Shown here: positions 1 to 7,634 of the stretch, one piece after another
Layout of the letters: every line of letters starts with the position of its first letter
Position numbering within the stretch: the stretch's first letter is position 1
The notes under the pieces: generated by a model
The model's input: only the letters and a program-made list of their open reading frames with translations
What the model was told of the DNA's origin: nothing
Databases searched by the model: none
Translations under genes and position numbers: made by a program
Assembly (NCBI RefSeq): GCF_900215205.1
Contig: NZ_OBDY01000030.1
Coordinates: forward strand, 62,001 to 126,000
Length of the DNA: 64,000 bases
Origin: Paractinoplanes atraurantiacus
GTDB lineage: Bacteria > Actinomycetota > Actinomycetes > Mycobacteriales > Micromonosporaceae
Direction: 5' to 3'

Positions 1-2061
1 GACGCCCTCGGCGACCGTGGTCAGGTTCAGGCTGCGGGCCAGGTCGACCACCGCGCGGACCAGCGCCGTCTGGCGCCGGTCGGTGGGGTCGGCCGGCATG
101 AAGGACTTGTCGATCTTCAGGGTGTCGATGGGGAGGTCGCGCAGGTAGGCCAGCGACGAATATCCGGTGCCGAAGTCGTCGATCGCCACCCGGACGCCCT
201 CGGCCCGCAGGGCGTGCAGGTGGGCCAGGGCCTGCGCGCCCGAGCCGATCAGCACGCCCTCGGTGATCTCCAGGGTGAGGGCGGACGGGTGCAGGCCGCT
301 GTCGGCGATGGCGCGGTTGGCCTTCGCCGTGAAGGCGGGGTCGGCGAGCTGGCGCGGGGAGACGTTCACCGTCACCGCTATGCCGTAGCGGCCGTGCCAG
401 ACCGCCGCGTCGGCGCAGGCCCGGCGCAGCACACGCTCGCCCAGGTCGATGATGAGGCCGCTGTCCTCGGCGGCCGGGATGAAACGGTCCGGGCCGATCG
501 GCGGCCGGCCCGGTGGCGTCCAGCGCACGAGCGCCTCGACGGCCACGATCAGGCCGCTGCACAGGGCGACGATCGGCTGGTAGTGGACCGTGAACTCGTC
601 GTGTTCGAGTCCGGCGCGGAGGTGCTCCACCATCCGTACACGGTCAATCTGCTCCTGCCGCAAGCGCGGGTCGAAGAGCTCGGCCCGGTCCTTGCCCGCC
701 GCCTTGGCGGCGTAAAGCGCCAGATCGGCGTCGCTGAGCACCTCGGCCACGTCGGCGCCCGGCGCGAGCAACCGGATGCCGGCACTGCCGGTGACGTGCA
801 GGGTGTGCCCGCTGACCGCGAACGGACTGCGCACCGCGGCCAGCACGTCGCCGGCCCGCGCGGTGACCTCGATCGCGTCGGAGGAGGGCAGGAGAAGGGC
901 GAATTCATCTCCGCCCGTACGCGCGAGCATCTCGCCCGGGCGCAACATCGGGCGCAGCCGGCCCGCGATCGCCACCAGCAGCTCGTCGCCCAGCGAGTGG
1001 CCGAGGCGGTCGTTGACGTCCTTGAAGCCGTCGAGGTCGAACAGGATCAGCGCGCCCGACGACGCCACTTCGGCCGTGAGCAGGTGCCGGTTCGGCAGAT
1101 CGGTGAGCGCGTCGTGCAGCACCATGTGCCGCATGGCCGACGCCTGCCGGCGGGCCAGCCGCAGGGTGAGCGTCATCCGGACGACCAGCATCACTGTGAT
1201 CACCGCCGTGAAGGTGACCGGCACGCCGATGTCCAACACGTCCAGCTCTTCCTCCCGGATGTCGCGGATCAGCGCGTACGCGGTGACGGCCGGCCCGGTC
1301 AGCACCAGCGCCAGGTGGACCGCCATCAGCTTCCACGAGCCCGCCTTGGGCTCCGGGATCGCGCGGTGCGAGGCCATCGCCGGATGCAGCGCGGCCGCCG
1401 CGATCAGCGCGAACGCCACACCCCACCCGGTGACGCTCAGCTCCGGGCCGCTGACCGTGCCGGCCACCGCGGCCAGGAAGAAACGGATGTCCGAAGCGGC
1501 GAACAACGTCGCGGCCGCCACCACCAGCAGGTGCGGACGGGGCAGCCGCTCCTGTAAAGCGAACAGGCGCAGCGCCAGGCCGAGCACGAGCACATCGGCC
1601 AGCGGGTAGATCAGCACCTCGGGGCTGGGGGGAACATCCGCGTCGTACACGTACGGGTCGTACAGCAGTACCCAGGCAACGAGCGCGCCCGTGCAGACGA
1701 TGACGCCGGTCTCGGCCAGCCCGCCCGGGCGCCCGGTCGACGGATCACGCCGGGGCAGCAGGACGAGCCCGCCGAGCGCCAGCAGGAACGTCGCCGGGTG
1801 CAGCACGTCGACGAGGTTCCACCGAGGGAAGCCCACCGAGCTCAGCATGCCGAGCCCGGCGCACGCGGCGGCACCCGCGAGGAGTCGCCAGGCCACCGCC
1901 CGGTCGGGCTTGTACAGGCGTACACCCCAGATGACGCCCGCGCACGCGCCCAGCGCGACCACGCCGCTGGTGACGCTCCGAACGCTGAACCCGTACAGCT
2001 GGGCCGCGCCGAGCATCAACGCGGCGGCGACCAGCAGCCACCACCACGCGTGTTGTCTCAC
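1..2061 (-). CDS. Membrane GGDEF-EAL cyclic-di-GMP enzyme (3' end outside window)
   Basis: Predicted bifunctional c-di-GMP synthase/phosphodiesterase at the membrane. My translation from the GTG at 2061 stays open for 687 codons and runs off the window edge. The first ~310 residues hold about ten hydrophobic segments with no recognised sensor domain. A GGDEF domain follows with an intact TGGDEF at about residue 383, then an EAL domain with VEALVRW at about 508, NVSPRQL, TLEITEG, DDFGTGYSS and LKIDKSF. Signature residues of both activities are therefore present. The missing C-terminus is only the tail of the EAL domain. The GTG start is weakly supported by GAGGGC just upstream; later in-frame starts cannot be excluded. 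Confidence 0.9.
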   Translation of the reverse strand, partial: MRQHAWWWLLVAAALMLGAAQLYGFSVRSVTSGVVALGACAGVIWGVRLYKPDRAVAWRLLAGAAACAGLGMLSSVGFPRWNLVDVLHPATFLLALGGLVLLPRRDPSTGRPGGLAETGVIVCTGALVAWVLLYDPYVYDADVPPSPEVLIYPLADVLVLGLALRLFALQERLPRPHLLVVAAATLFAASDIRFFLAAVAGTVSGPELSVTGWGVAFALIAAAALHPAMASHRAIPEPKAGSWKLMAVHLALVLTGPAVTAYALIRDIREEELDVLDIGVPVTFTAVITVMLVVRMTLTLRLARRQASAMRHMVLHDALTDLPNRHLLTAEVASSGALILFDLDGFKDVNDRLGHSLGDELLVAIAGRLRPMLRPGEMLARTGGDEFALLLPSSDAIEVTARAGDVLAAVRSPFAVSGHTLHVTGSAGIRLLAPGADVAEVLSDADLALYAAKAAGKDRAELFDPRLRQEQIDRVRMVEHLRAGLEHDEFTVHYQPIVALCSGLIVAVEALVRWTPPGRPPIGPDRFIPAAEDSGLIIDLGERVLRRACADAAVWHGRYGIAVTVNVSPRQLADPAFTAKANRAIADSGLHPSALTLEITEGVLIGSGAQALAHLHALRAEGVRVAIDDFGTGYSSLAYLRDLPIDTLKIDKSFMPADPTDRRQTALVRAVVDLARSLNLTTVAEGV

Positions 2062-2110
2062 GCCCTCATTTTCGCCACCGATAGACGGCCCGGTCCGGGC
2101 TTTCCGGCAA

Positions 2111-2497
2111 CTACTGCAGGGCCGCCAGCAGCTCCGAGCAGGCCTTCTCGCAGGCACGGCAGGCTTGCGCGCAGACCCGGCAGTGCTCGTGCATGCCGGC
2201 GTGCCGCTCGCATTCCTCGGCGCAGGCGCGGCAGGCGGCCAGGCACGCCTGGAGGAGCTCGCGGGACGGGTGCTGCCGCGTCAGCACGCGCTCGGTGGCC
2301 GCGCAGACGTCGGCGCAGTCGAGGTTCGTTCGGATGCAGGTTCTCAGCTCGGCGACCATGTCCTCGGCCAGGCACGCGTCGGCGCAGGCCGTGCACGTCT
2401 GCGCGCAGGCGGCCAGCGCGTCGATCGCCGCGACCAGCAGACCACGGTCAAGAGCGATTTCTCGGGGGTACGCGTCGAGCATCGTTTTCGTGTCCAT
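2111..2497 (-). CDS. Cytosolic copper-storage protein (Csp3-like, DUF326 four-helix bundle)
   Basis: Small (128 aa) Cys-rich protein with 16 cysteines in repeated CxxC and CxxxC spacings along predicted helices (ACAQTC, CTACADAC, CLAACRACAEEC, CRVCAQACRAC). This is the pattern of the Csp four-helix bundle, whose inward-facing cysteines bind many Cu(I) ions. There is no signal peptide or Tat motif, so it resembles cytosolic Csp3 rather than exported Csp1. Histidines cluster near residues 99-104 (ERHAGMHEHC), as at the open end of the bundle in the family. It stands alone between the GGDEF-EAL gene and the amidoligase operon; no copper pump or CsoR is adjacent. Confidence 0.85.
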   Translation of the reverse strand: MDTKTMLDAYPREIALDRGLLVAAIDALAACAQTCTACADACLAEDMVAELRTCIRTNLDCADVCAATERVLTRQHPSRELLQACLAACRACAEECERHAGMHEHCRVCAQACRACEKACSELLAALQ

Positions 2498-2524
2498 GAC
2501 CGCACCGCTTACCCGCGCCGGCCT

Positions 2525-2535
2525 GCGGTTACCGC
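2525..2535. promoter_or_regulatory. Short palindrome upstream of the Csp gene
   Basis: GCGGTTACCGC (arms GCGGT/ACCGC around one base) lies 28 bp upstream of the copper-storage gene start, in the 91-bp gap before the amidoligase stop. The position would suit an operator, but the element is short and chance occurrence in GC-rich DNA is possible. Confidence 0.25.
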
Positions 2536-2588
2536 TGTCTCGCCTGTCCCCGTAGTCACAGCCGGCACGGCCGAACTCAGGCGAGATC

Positions 2589-3644
2589 TCACCGTTGTGC
2601 GGCCAGGGCCTCCGCGGCGAAATGCAGCAGGTCCTCGACCGACGGCGCCGGGCTCACCGGCAGCGGCTCCGGGTCCTGGCAGCGGTCGAGCAGCAGCTCG
2701 ACCAGGGCGGCCCGGTTGACGATCTCGTCGGTCGAGATCATGCCGGGCAGGATGCGGATCTCGACGGTGTCGCGGATCGGCTGGTCGGCGAAGAGCTGCG
2801 TGAGGTTGACGTCGAAGTATTTCGTCAGCTCGCCCTCGCCGGCCGCCTTGGCCAGATCGTCGAAGTCGGGGACGCCCTCGGCCGCCGCGACCAGCTGAGC
2901 GGGCAGCGGGGCCAGCCGGCGGCAGGCCGGGTTGGTCTGCAGCAGCTCCCGCAGCGGCTCGCGCCAGTGCGCGAACAGCCGCACGACGTTGGCCAGGGCG
3001 TGTGCCTCATGGAACGGGGCGCCGTCGACGTGCAGGTGGACCGCGGCCTCGTTGGGCACCGTGAAGCCGAGCTCGCGGGCCGGGCCGAGCAGCTCGTCGA
3101 GGGCCCGCTCGTGGTCGTGGGCGAGCGGCGGCGTGACGATCTCGCACGGGCGCTCGCGCTCGGCACCCTGTGGGGCGGCCAGCGCGATGGTCGCGCCGTG
3201 CTCGTCGTCGAGGCGGACCACGTCGGCGATCGGCTCCGGGGCGCGGCCCCACAGCTCGCCGGCCGCGTCGAGGACCTGCTCGAGCGGGGCGCCGGGATCG
3301 GTGTGCCGGGCCAGCAGGCGCAGCAGCCGCGGCTCGTCGCTCAGCACCCGGTACCAGCCGGGCCGGGCCGGCGAGCGCGGGTTGAGCCCGTCGAGCAGGG
3401 TGATGTCGTCGACCAGGGTGCACAGCAGCGTGCCGTCGGCCCGCAGCACCTCGAAACCCTGGGTCAGGTGCAGGAAACGCCCCAGACCGGGCACCAGGGA
3501 CGGCTCGCTGTCGGAGTGCCAGACCGGTCGGACCCGGCCGCCGTGACGGGCGGCCAGGTCGTCGGCGAGCGTGCGCCGGCTGGCGCCTCGCGGCGCCATC
3601 AGCTCGATCTCGAAGCCGATGCGCCGGCGCAGCTCCGCGGTCAC
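2589..3644 (-). CDS. Putative amidoligase (GCS-fold peptide ligase)
   Basis: About 351 aa. The N-terminus (RRRIGFEIELMAP) matches the start of the 'putative amidoligase enzyme' family, which has a glutamate-cysteine-ligase/glutamine-synthetase-like fold and forms amide bonds with ATP. Further supporting motifs are an HLHVDGAPF segment in the middle and VEIRILPG near residue 305, equivalent to the conserved His and E-x-R elements. I placed the start at the GTG at 3644 because it overlaps the upstream stop by 4 bp (GTGA); the frame continues upstream but there lies inside the repeat-protein gene. It is the third gene of the sigma factor/repeat protein operon. The substrate is unknown; a small peptide, or the repeat protein itself, is possible. 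Confidence 0.75.
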   Translation of the reverse strand: MTAELRRRIGFEIELMAPRGASRRTLADDLAARHGGRVRPVWHSDSEPSLVPGLGRFLHLTQGFEVLRADGTLLCTLVDDITLLDGLNPRSPARPGWYRVLSDEPRLLRLLARHTDPGAPLEQVLDAAGELWGRAPEPIADVVRLDDEHGATIALAAPQGAERERPCEIVTPPLAHDHERALDELLGPARELGFTVPNEAAVHLHVDGAPFHEAHALANVVRLFAHWREPLRELLQTNPACRRLAPLPAQLVAAAEGVPDFDDLAKAAGEGELTKYFDVNLTQLFADQPIRDTVEIRILPGMISTDEIVNRAALVELLLDRCQDPEPLPVSPAPSVEDLLHFAAEALAAQR

Positions 3645-4471
3645 GGCTGGATCGGCAGCGTCTGACCGGCGAGGATCCGCTTGCCGGCCTCGGCCTTGGC
3701 GTCGCCCGTGGAGATCTTCCACAGCTTGCCCAGCTTCACCGCGTCGTCGTAGTCGTAGCCCTTGGCGAAGAAGGCGTTGACGTTCTTGGCCTCCTTGGCC
3801 GCCGCCACGTTGGCCGGCGTCGGCGCCACGGGCAGCGTCTCGCCCGCGATCAGCCGCTTGCCGGCCTCGACCTTCGCGTCGGACGGGTCGGCCATCTTCC
3901 AGATCTTGGCCAGTTTCTCGGCCTCGTCCCAGGTGTAGCCGGCGTTGAAGAAGGCGTCGAACTGCTTCTGGTTCTTCTCGATCTCCTCGCTCGACGGCCC
4001 GGTCACCTCGGGGTCGGGCGAGGGCTTGATCGGCAGGGTCTCGCCGAGCAGCAGGCGCCGGCCGGCCTCGGCCTTGGCGTCGCCCGCGTTGTCGCCCAGC
4101 TTCCACAGCTTGGCCAGCTTGAGAGCGTCGTTGTAGCCGTAGCCGGCCTCGAAGTAGGCCTTCCAGTAGTTCTGGAGGTCGGCCTCGCTGGGGGCGCTGC
4201 TGGCCGAGGGGGACACGGCCGGCGCGGCGGCCGGGAGCGTGGCGCCGCCCGTGTTGGCCGGGTCGGAGGGCAGGAACGTCGGCAGGTTGAGCACGCCGGC
4301 GATCAGGCCGGCGCCGAGCACGGCCCCGCCGGCGGCGTAGGCGCCGCGGCGGCGGCGCTTGTACTTGCCGGCGAGCTCCTCGACGCGGGCGTAGACGGCG
4401 GCCGGGTCGGGGGTCTGGTTCGAATATTTCTCGAAGACCACGCGGAGCTGGTCCTCGTGCTGCTCAGTCAC
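3641..4471 (-). CDS. Membrane-anchored triple-repeat protein of the sigma-factor operon
   Basis: 276 aa. The cytosolic N-terminus (about 50 aa, ending in KRRRR) precedes a single transmembrane segment (AAGGAVLGAGLIAGVL), a Pro/Ala/Ser-rich linker and three repeats of about 50 residues. Each repeat carries an aromatic FFxxGYxxDDA-like half, a KLxKLWK core, DAKxEAGKRL and a GETLPxxP end. The GTG start at 4471 overlaps the sigma stop by 4 bp. The gene sits where ECF operons often encode an anti-sigma factor, and the short cytosolic N-terminus could have that role, but no zinc-binding anti-sigma motif (HxxxCxxC) is visible. The repeats would be extracytoplasmic. I recognise no named family. Confidence 0.7.
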   Translation of the reverse strand: MTEQHEDQLRVVFEKYSNQTPDPAAVYARVEELAGKYKRRRRGAYAAGGAVLGAGLIAGVLNLPTFLPSDPANTGGATLPAAAPAVSPSASSAPSEADLQNYWKAYFEAGYGYNDALKLAKLWKLGDNAGDAKAEAGRRLLLGETLPIKPSPDPEVTGPSSEEIEKNQKQFDAFFNAGYTWDEAEKLAKIWKMADPSDAKVEAGKRLIAGETLPVAPTPANVAAAKEAKNVNAFFAKGYDYDDAVKLGKLWKISTGDAKAEAGKRILAGQTLPIQP

Positions 4472-4989
4472 GACTTCTCCTCGACGGGGATCCGGTTCGC
4501 GTGCTCCGAGAGCCGGAGCGATTTCAATGCCCTCGACGCGTGGCTGCGCACGGTGGCGGGCGTGCAGTCGAGCAGGTCGGCGATGGAGTCGTCGTCCAGC
4601 TGCTCGTAGTAGCGCAGCACCAGCACCGCCCGTTGCTTGCGCCCCAGGGTGGCCAGCCTGTTCCACAGCGCGTCGGCCTCGACGACATCCTGGGCATGGT
4701 CGTTCGTCATGCTGCGGGCGTCATCGATCTCGACCAGGCGCTCCCCGACGGCGTGCACATGCCGCACCGCCCAGCTGCGCCGCCACGACAGGTACTCGTT
4801 GAGCACCATGCGCCGCACGTACGCCTCGGGCGAGTCGGCCTCGCTGATACGCCGCCATCGGACCTGCGCCCGGGCCAGGACCTCCTGAACGACATCCTGT
4901 GCGAGATCGTTGTCGCCGGTGAGGACGACCGCGTACCGCATCAGGCTGGGAAGCCGGGCCATCGCGAATTGCTCGAAGGTCACGAACAC
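4468..4989 (-). CDS. SigE-family ECF RNA polymerase sigma factor
   Basis: 173 aa, the typical length of actinobacterial SigE-family ECF factors, with region 2 (FEQFAMARLPSLMRYAVVLT, then DLAQDVVQEVL) and region 4 (LGRKQRAVLVLRYYEQL, then a helix-turn-helix ending ATVRSHASRALKSL). It directs RNA polymerase to an unknown promoter set. The start is the GTG at 4989; a second GTG lies two codons later. It leads an operon with the membrane repeat protein and the amidoligase through two consecutive 4-bp stop/start overlaps, so these are its likely partners and probable targets. Confidence 0.9.
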   Translation of the reverse strand: MFVTFEQFAMARLPSLMRYAVVLTGDNDLAQDVVQEVLARAQVRWRRISEADSPEAYVRRMVLNEYLSWRRSWAVRHVHAVGERLVEIDDARSMTNDHAQDVVEADALWNRLATLGRKQRAVLVLRYYEQLDDDSIADLLDCTPATVRSHASRALKSLRLSEHANRIPVEEKS

Positions 4990-5038
4990 TAAGACGTCCC
5001 CCGGGCCGCTGTTGTGCAGTCGTACACGAAAGAATTTT

Positions 5039-5968
5039 TTATCTGTCCGGAACGCCGAGGGGCGCCATCACCCGAAGCGCGTTCGCGGCCAGGCCGACCC
5101 GCAGCGGCGTGGTGCCGCCGGGCTCGCCGTCGACCTCGACCCGGACCGGCCGGTCGGTCTCGAGCCACAGCTCGTCCACCGCGAGGAAAGGCTCCTCGCG
5201 CAGGCTGCGGCGCGGGCCGGTGGCGGCGTTGCGCGCCGTCTCGCGCAACAGCTGGATCTTGGCCGGGCCACCGACGGGGTACGCGATGAGCAGCCGGTCG
5301 TCGGCGTTGGCGTCGCCGGTGATCGGGCGACCGGCGTGATGCCCGCCGTTGGCCACGTACACCTGATGACTCACAAAGACATGACTGCGTTCTCCCGTAC
5401 GCACGGTGATGCGCAACGGGCGGTGACGGGTGAGCAGGCCGAGCGCCGTCAACGGGTAGGCCACCTTGCCCAGCACCCGCTTGAGCAGCGGCGGCGCCTT
5501 GAGCATGACCTCGGCCGACAGCCCCACGCCGACGTGGTTGGTGAACGCCTGGTCGCCGGCCAGTCCCAGGTCGAGGTCGATCACCTTGCCCTCGGCCAGG
5601 ACCGCGATCGCCTCGTCGAGGCCGAGCGGGATCCCCGCCGTACGGGCGAAATTGTTCGTCGTGCCCAGCGGCAGCAGGCCCAGCGCGATGTCGCGGTGGG
5701 CCAGCAGCCGGGCCGCCGTGCTGATCGTGCCGTCGCCGCCGCCGGCCACCAGAAGGTCGGGCCCGAGACCGATGGCCTCGGCCAAAATCTCGGGCAGCTC
5801 CTGGGGCCGGTCGACCGGATAGGCCTTGAGCAGCGTGAAACCGGCCTCGGCGAGCCGCGCGCGGGCGCCCTCGTAGAGCTGCCGCCCGCGCCGGGAGTGT
5901 GCGTTGACGACCAGCACCGCCCGGCGCTCGCCGCGGATGGCCTCGGTCAGCTGCTCTTTCGTACGCAT
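5039..5968 (-). CDS. Diacylglycerol/lipid kinase (YegS/DagK family)
   Basis: 309 aa. It starts at the ATG at 5968 (MRTKEQLTEAIRG); the frame remains open upstream but there overlaps the phosphatase gene. Diagnostic motifs are VLVVNAHSRRG at the N-terminus, the nucleotide-binding VAGGGDGTISTAARLL at about residue 80, and LPLGTTNNFARTAGIP. The C-terminal beta-sandwich ends in VEVDGEPGG, typical of lipid kinases of the DagK/YegS type that phosphorylate diacylglycerol or related lipids. It lies 11 bp downstream of the PhoD gene on the same strand and is probably co-transcribed, which would suit a phospholipid or phosphate theme. Confidence 0.88.
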   Translation of the reverse strand: MRTKEQLTEAIRGERRAVLVVNAHSRRGRQLYEGARARLAEAGFTLLKAYPVDRPQELPEILAEAIGLGPDLLVAGGGDGTISTAARLLAHRDIALGLLPLGTTNNFARTAGIPLGLDEAIAVLAEGKVIDLDLGLAGDQAFTNHVGVGLSAEVMLKAPPLLKRVLGKVAYPLTALGLLTRHRPLRITVRTGERSHVFVSHQVYVANGGHHAGRPITGDANADDRLLIAYPVGGPAKIQLLRETARNAATGPRRSLREEPFLAVDELWLETDRPVRVEVDGEPGGTTPLRVGLAANALRVMAPLGVPDR

Positions 5969-5979
5969 CAGGGCCGACC

Positions 5980-7533
5980 CTATCGGGTCAGCACCGAGGT
6001 CCCCGCTTCCACCGCGTACGAGGCGCTGGTGCTCACCGGCGCGTCGGGCACGTCGATCGTCTCCACGGTGCGCACGTCGGTGTGCCATACGGAACGGTTG
6101 ACCACGCAGCGCAGGTAGCCGCGCCTTGAGCCGTCGAAGTACCTGACGTGCGGGTTGAGGGTCGGGTTGACCGCCTTGAGCGGCGCGTCGAAGGCGATCG
6201 GGAAGTCCGAGCTGATCGAGGTGGCGGTGAACTCGACCGCGACCGGGCGCTGTTCCGGCCGGTCGAAGTCGGTGCGCAGCTCGCTGAACCAGGTCGAGTG
6301 GATGTCGCCGGCCAGGATGACCGGGTTGGCGACCTTCGCGTCGGACAGATGCTGGAGGAAGCGGGTGCGCTGCGGCGCGTAGCCGTCCCACTGGTCGAGG
6401 TTGGCCACGATCGGCGGCACCGGGGCGCCGGTCGGGTTGGGGAACTTGATCCGGCTCATCATGACCTGCTGGGCGACCACGTTCCAGCGGGCCGGCGAGT
6501 GGTCGAGCCCGGCCCGCAGCCAGCGCTCCTGGCTCTCGCCGGTGAGCGAGCCGGTGGCGTTGGCCAGGCCGGCCTCGGCCAGGCCGAAGTCGCCGGGGAA
6601 ACCGCCGGGCTGGTCGGTGCGGTACTGCCGGGTGTCGAGCACGTTGAGCCGCAGCAGCCGGCCGAAGTCGAAGCGGCGGAAGATGCGCAGGTCGGTGCTG
6701 CCCGGCCGCAGGTCGGCCCGGATCGGCATGTGCTCGTAGTAGGCCTGGTAGGCCGCGGCGCGCTGCCGGGCGAACTGGTCGACGGTCTGATGCTTGGCCC
6801 CGGTGTCGTCGATCTCGTCGATCAGCCCGGCGTAGTTGTTCTCGGTCTCGTGGTCGTCCCAGGTGACGATCCACGGGAAGGCGGCGTGCGCGGCCTGCAG
6901 GGCCGGGTCGCCCTTGTACTGGGCGTGCCGGGCGCGGTAGTCGTCGAGCGTGACCAGCTGGTCGAGCCCGGCCGTCAGCGGCGCGGTGTGCCGCCGGTCG
7001 GCGAAGCGGCTGCTCGGGTCGTACTCGTAGATGTAGTCGCCCAGATGGACCACGACGTCGAGGTCCTCGGCGGCCAGGCCGAGATAGGCCGGCCAGTAGC
7101 CGTTCTGGAAGTCCTGGCAGTTGACGATGCCGAAGCGCAGATTGTTGCCGCGCCCGGCCGTCTTGGTGCGGCCCACGGGGCTGATCCGGCCGAGGGCGCG
7201 GAAGCGGTAGAAATACTCCCGGCCCGCGTCGAGGCCGCGCGCGTCCACGTGCACGGAGTGGGCCAGCTCGGGCCGCGCGACCGTGCGGCCCTGCCGGGCG
7301 ATGCGGCGGAAGCGCTCGTCGTGGGCGACCTGCCATTCGACCTCGACCTTGCCCTTGAGGCCCTGCCTGATCAGGCGGGTCCAGAGGATGACGGCGTTCG
7401 GTAACGGGTCGCCGCTGGCCACGCCGAGCGGGAACAGGTCGGCGGCCCGCGTGGCGTGGGCCGAGACGGGCGGCAGGGCGGCGAGCCCGGCCGCCGCGGC
7501 GGCTCCGGACAGGACGTGGCGGCGGGTCAGCAT
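5980..7533 (-). CDS. phoD: Tat-exported alkaline phosphatase D
   Basis: 517 aa from the ATG at 7533, chosen because GAGGAG lies about 8 nt upstream; the frame also allows a start at 7569. The N-terminus LTRRHVLSGAAAAAGLAAL is a twin-arginine signal. The mature protein has the PhoD N-terminal domain (FPLGVASGDPLPNAVILWTR) and the metallophosphoesterase core: NCQDFQNGYW, VVHLGDYIYEYD, TWDDHETENNYAG and ILAGDIHSTWFSEL. These give the metal ligands of PhoD-type phosphomono/diesterases that release phosphate outside the cell. It is followed after 11 bp by the lipid kinase. Confidence 0.9.
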   Translation of the reverse strand: MLTRRHVLSGAAAAAGLAALPPVSAHATRAADLFPLGVASGDPLPNAVILWTRLIRQGLKGKVEVEWQVAHDERFRRIARQGRTVARPELAHSVHVDARGLDAGREYFYRFRALGRISPVGRTKTAGRGNNLRFGIVNCQDFQNGYWPAYLGLAAEDLDVVVHLGDYIYEYDPSSRFADRRHTAPLTAGLDQLVTLDDYRARHAQYKGDPALQAAHAAFPWIVTWDDHETENNYAGLIDEIDDTGAKHQTVDQFARQRAAAYQAYYEHMPIRADLRPGSTDLRIFRRFDFGRLLRLNVLDTRQYRTDQPGGFPGDFGLAEAGLANATGSLTGESQERWLRAGLDHSPARWNVVAQQVMMSRIKFPNPTGAPVPPIVANLDQWDGYAPQRTRFLQHLSDAKVANPVILAGDIHSTWFSELRTDFDRPEQRPVAVEFTATSISSDFPIAFDAPLKAVNPTLNPHVRYFDGSRRGYLRCVVNRSVWHTDVRTVETIDVPDAPVSTSASYAVEAGTSVLTR

Positions 7534-7594
7534 GGCGGCGACTCCTCGACGTCGAGTGAACGCGTCCAATTTCGACCGTCACCCTGTCATGGAG

Positions 7595-7621
7595 GTCACC
7601 CCCCGGCGAAAGCCCGGTGAC
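7595..7621 (-). terminator. Candidate stem-loop downstream of the aminotransferase
   Basis: Inverted repeat GTCACC (7595-7600) / GGTGAC (7616-7621) with extra CCGG pairing inside, placed 14 bp past the aminotransferase stop and ahead of the PhoD gene. There is no T-run, as is common for terminators in GC-rich actinobacteria. It could equally be an operator for the PhoD operon. Confidence 0.4.
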
Positions 7622-7634
7622 GCATATATGACCC

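Noticed and set aside
214..1557. Long plus-strand open frame opposite the GGDEF-EAL gene
   Set aside because: Arg/Gly/His-rich shadow frame; the minus-strand frame gives a complete GGDEF-EAL protein with all motifs.
3645..4106. N-terminal extension of the amidoligase frame
   Set aside because: It overlaps the repeat-protein gene and is Arg/Gly/Ala-rich; the family-typical start is the GTG at 3644.
5969..7582. Very long frame joining the lipid kinase to an upstream region
   Set aside because: The upstream part is the shadow of PhoD; the kinase starts at the ATG at 5968.
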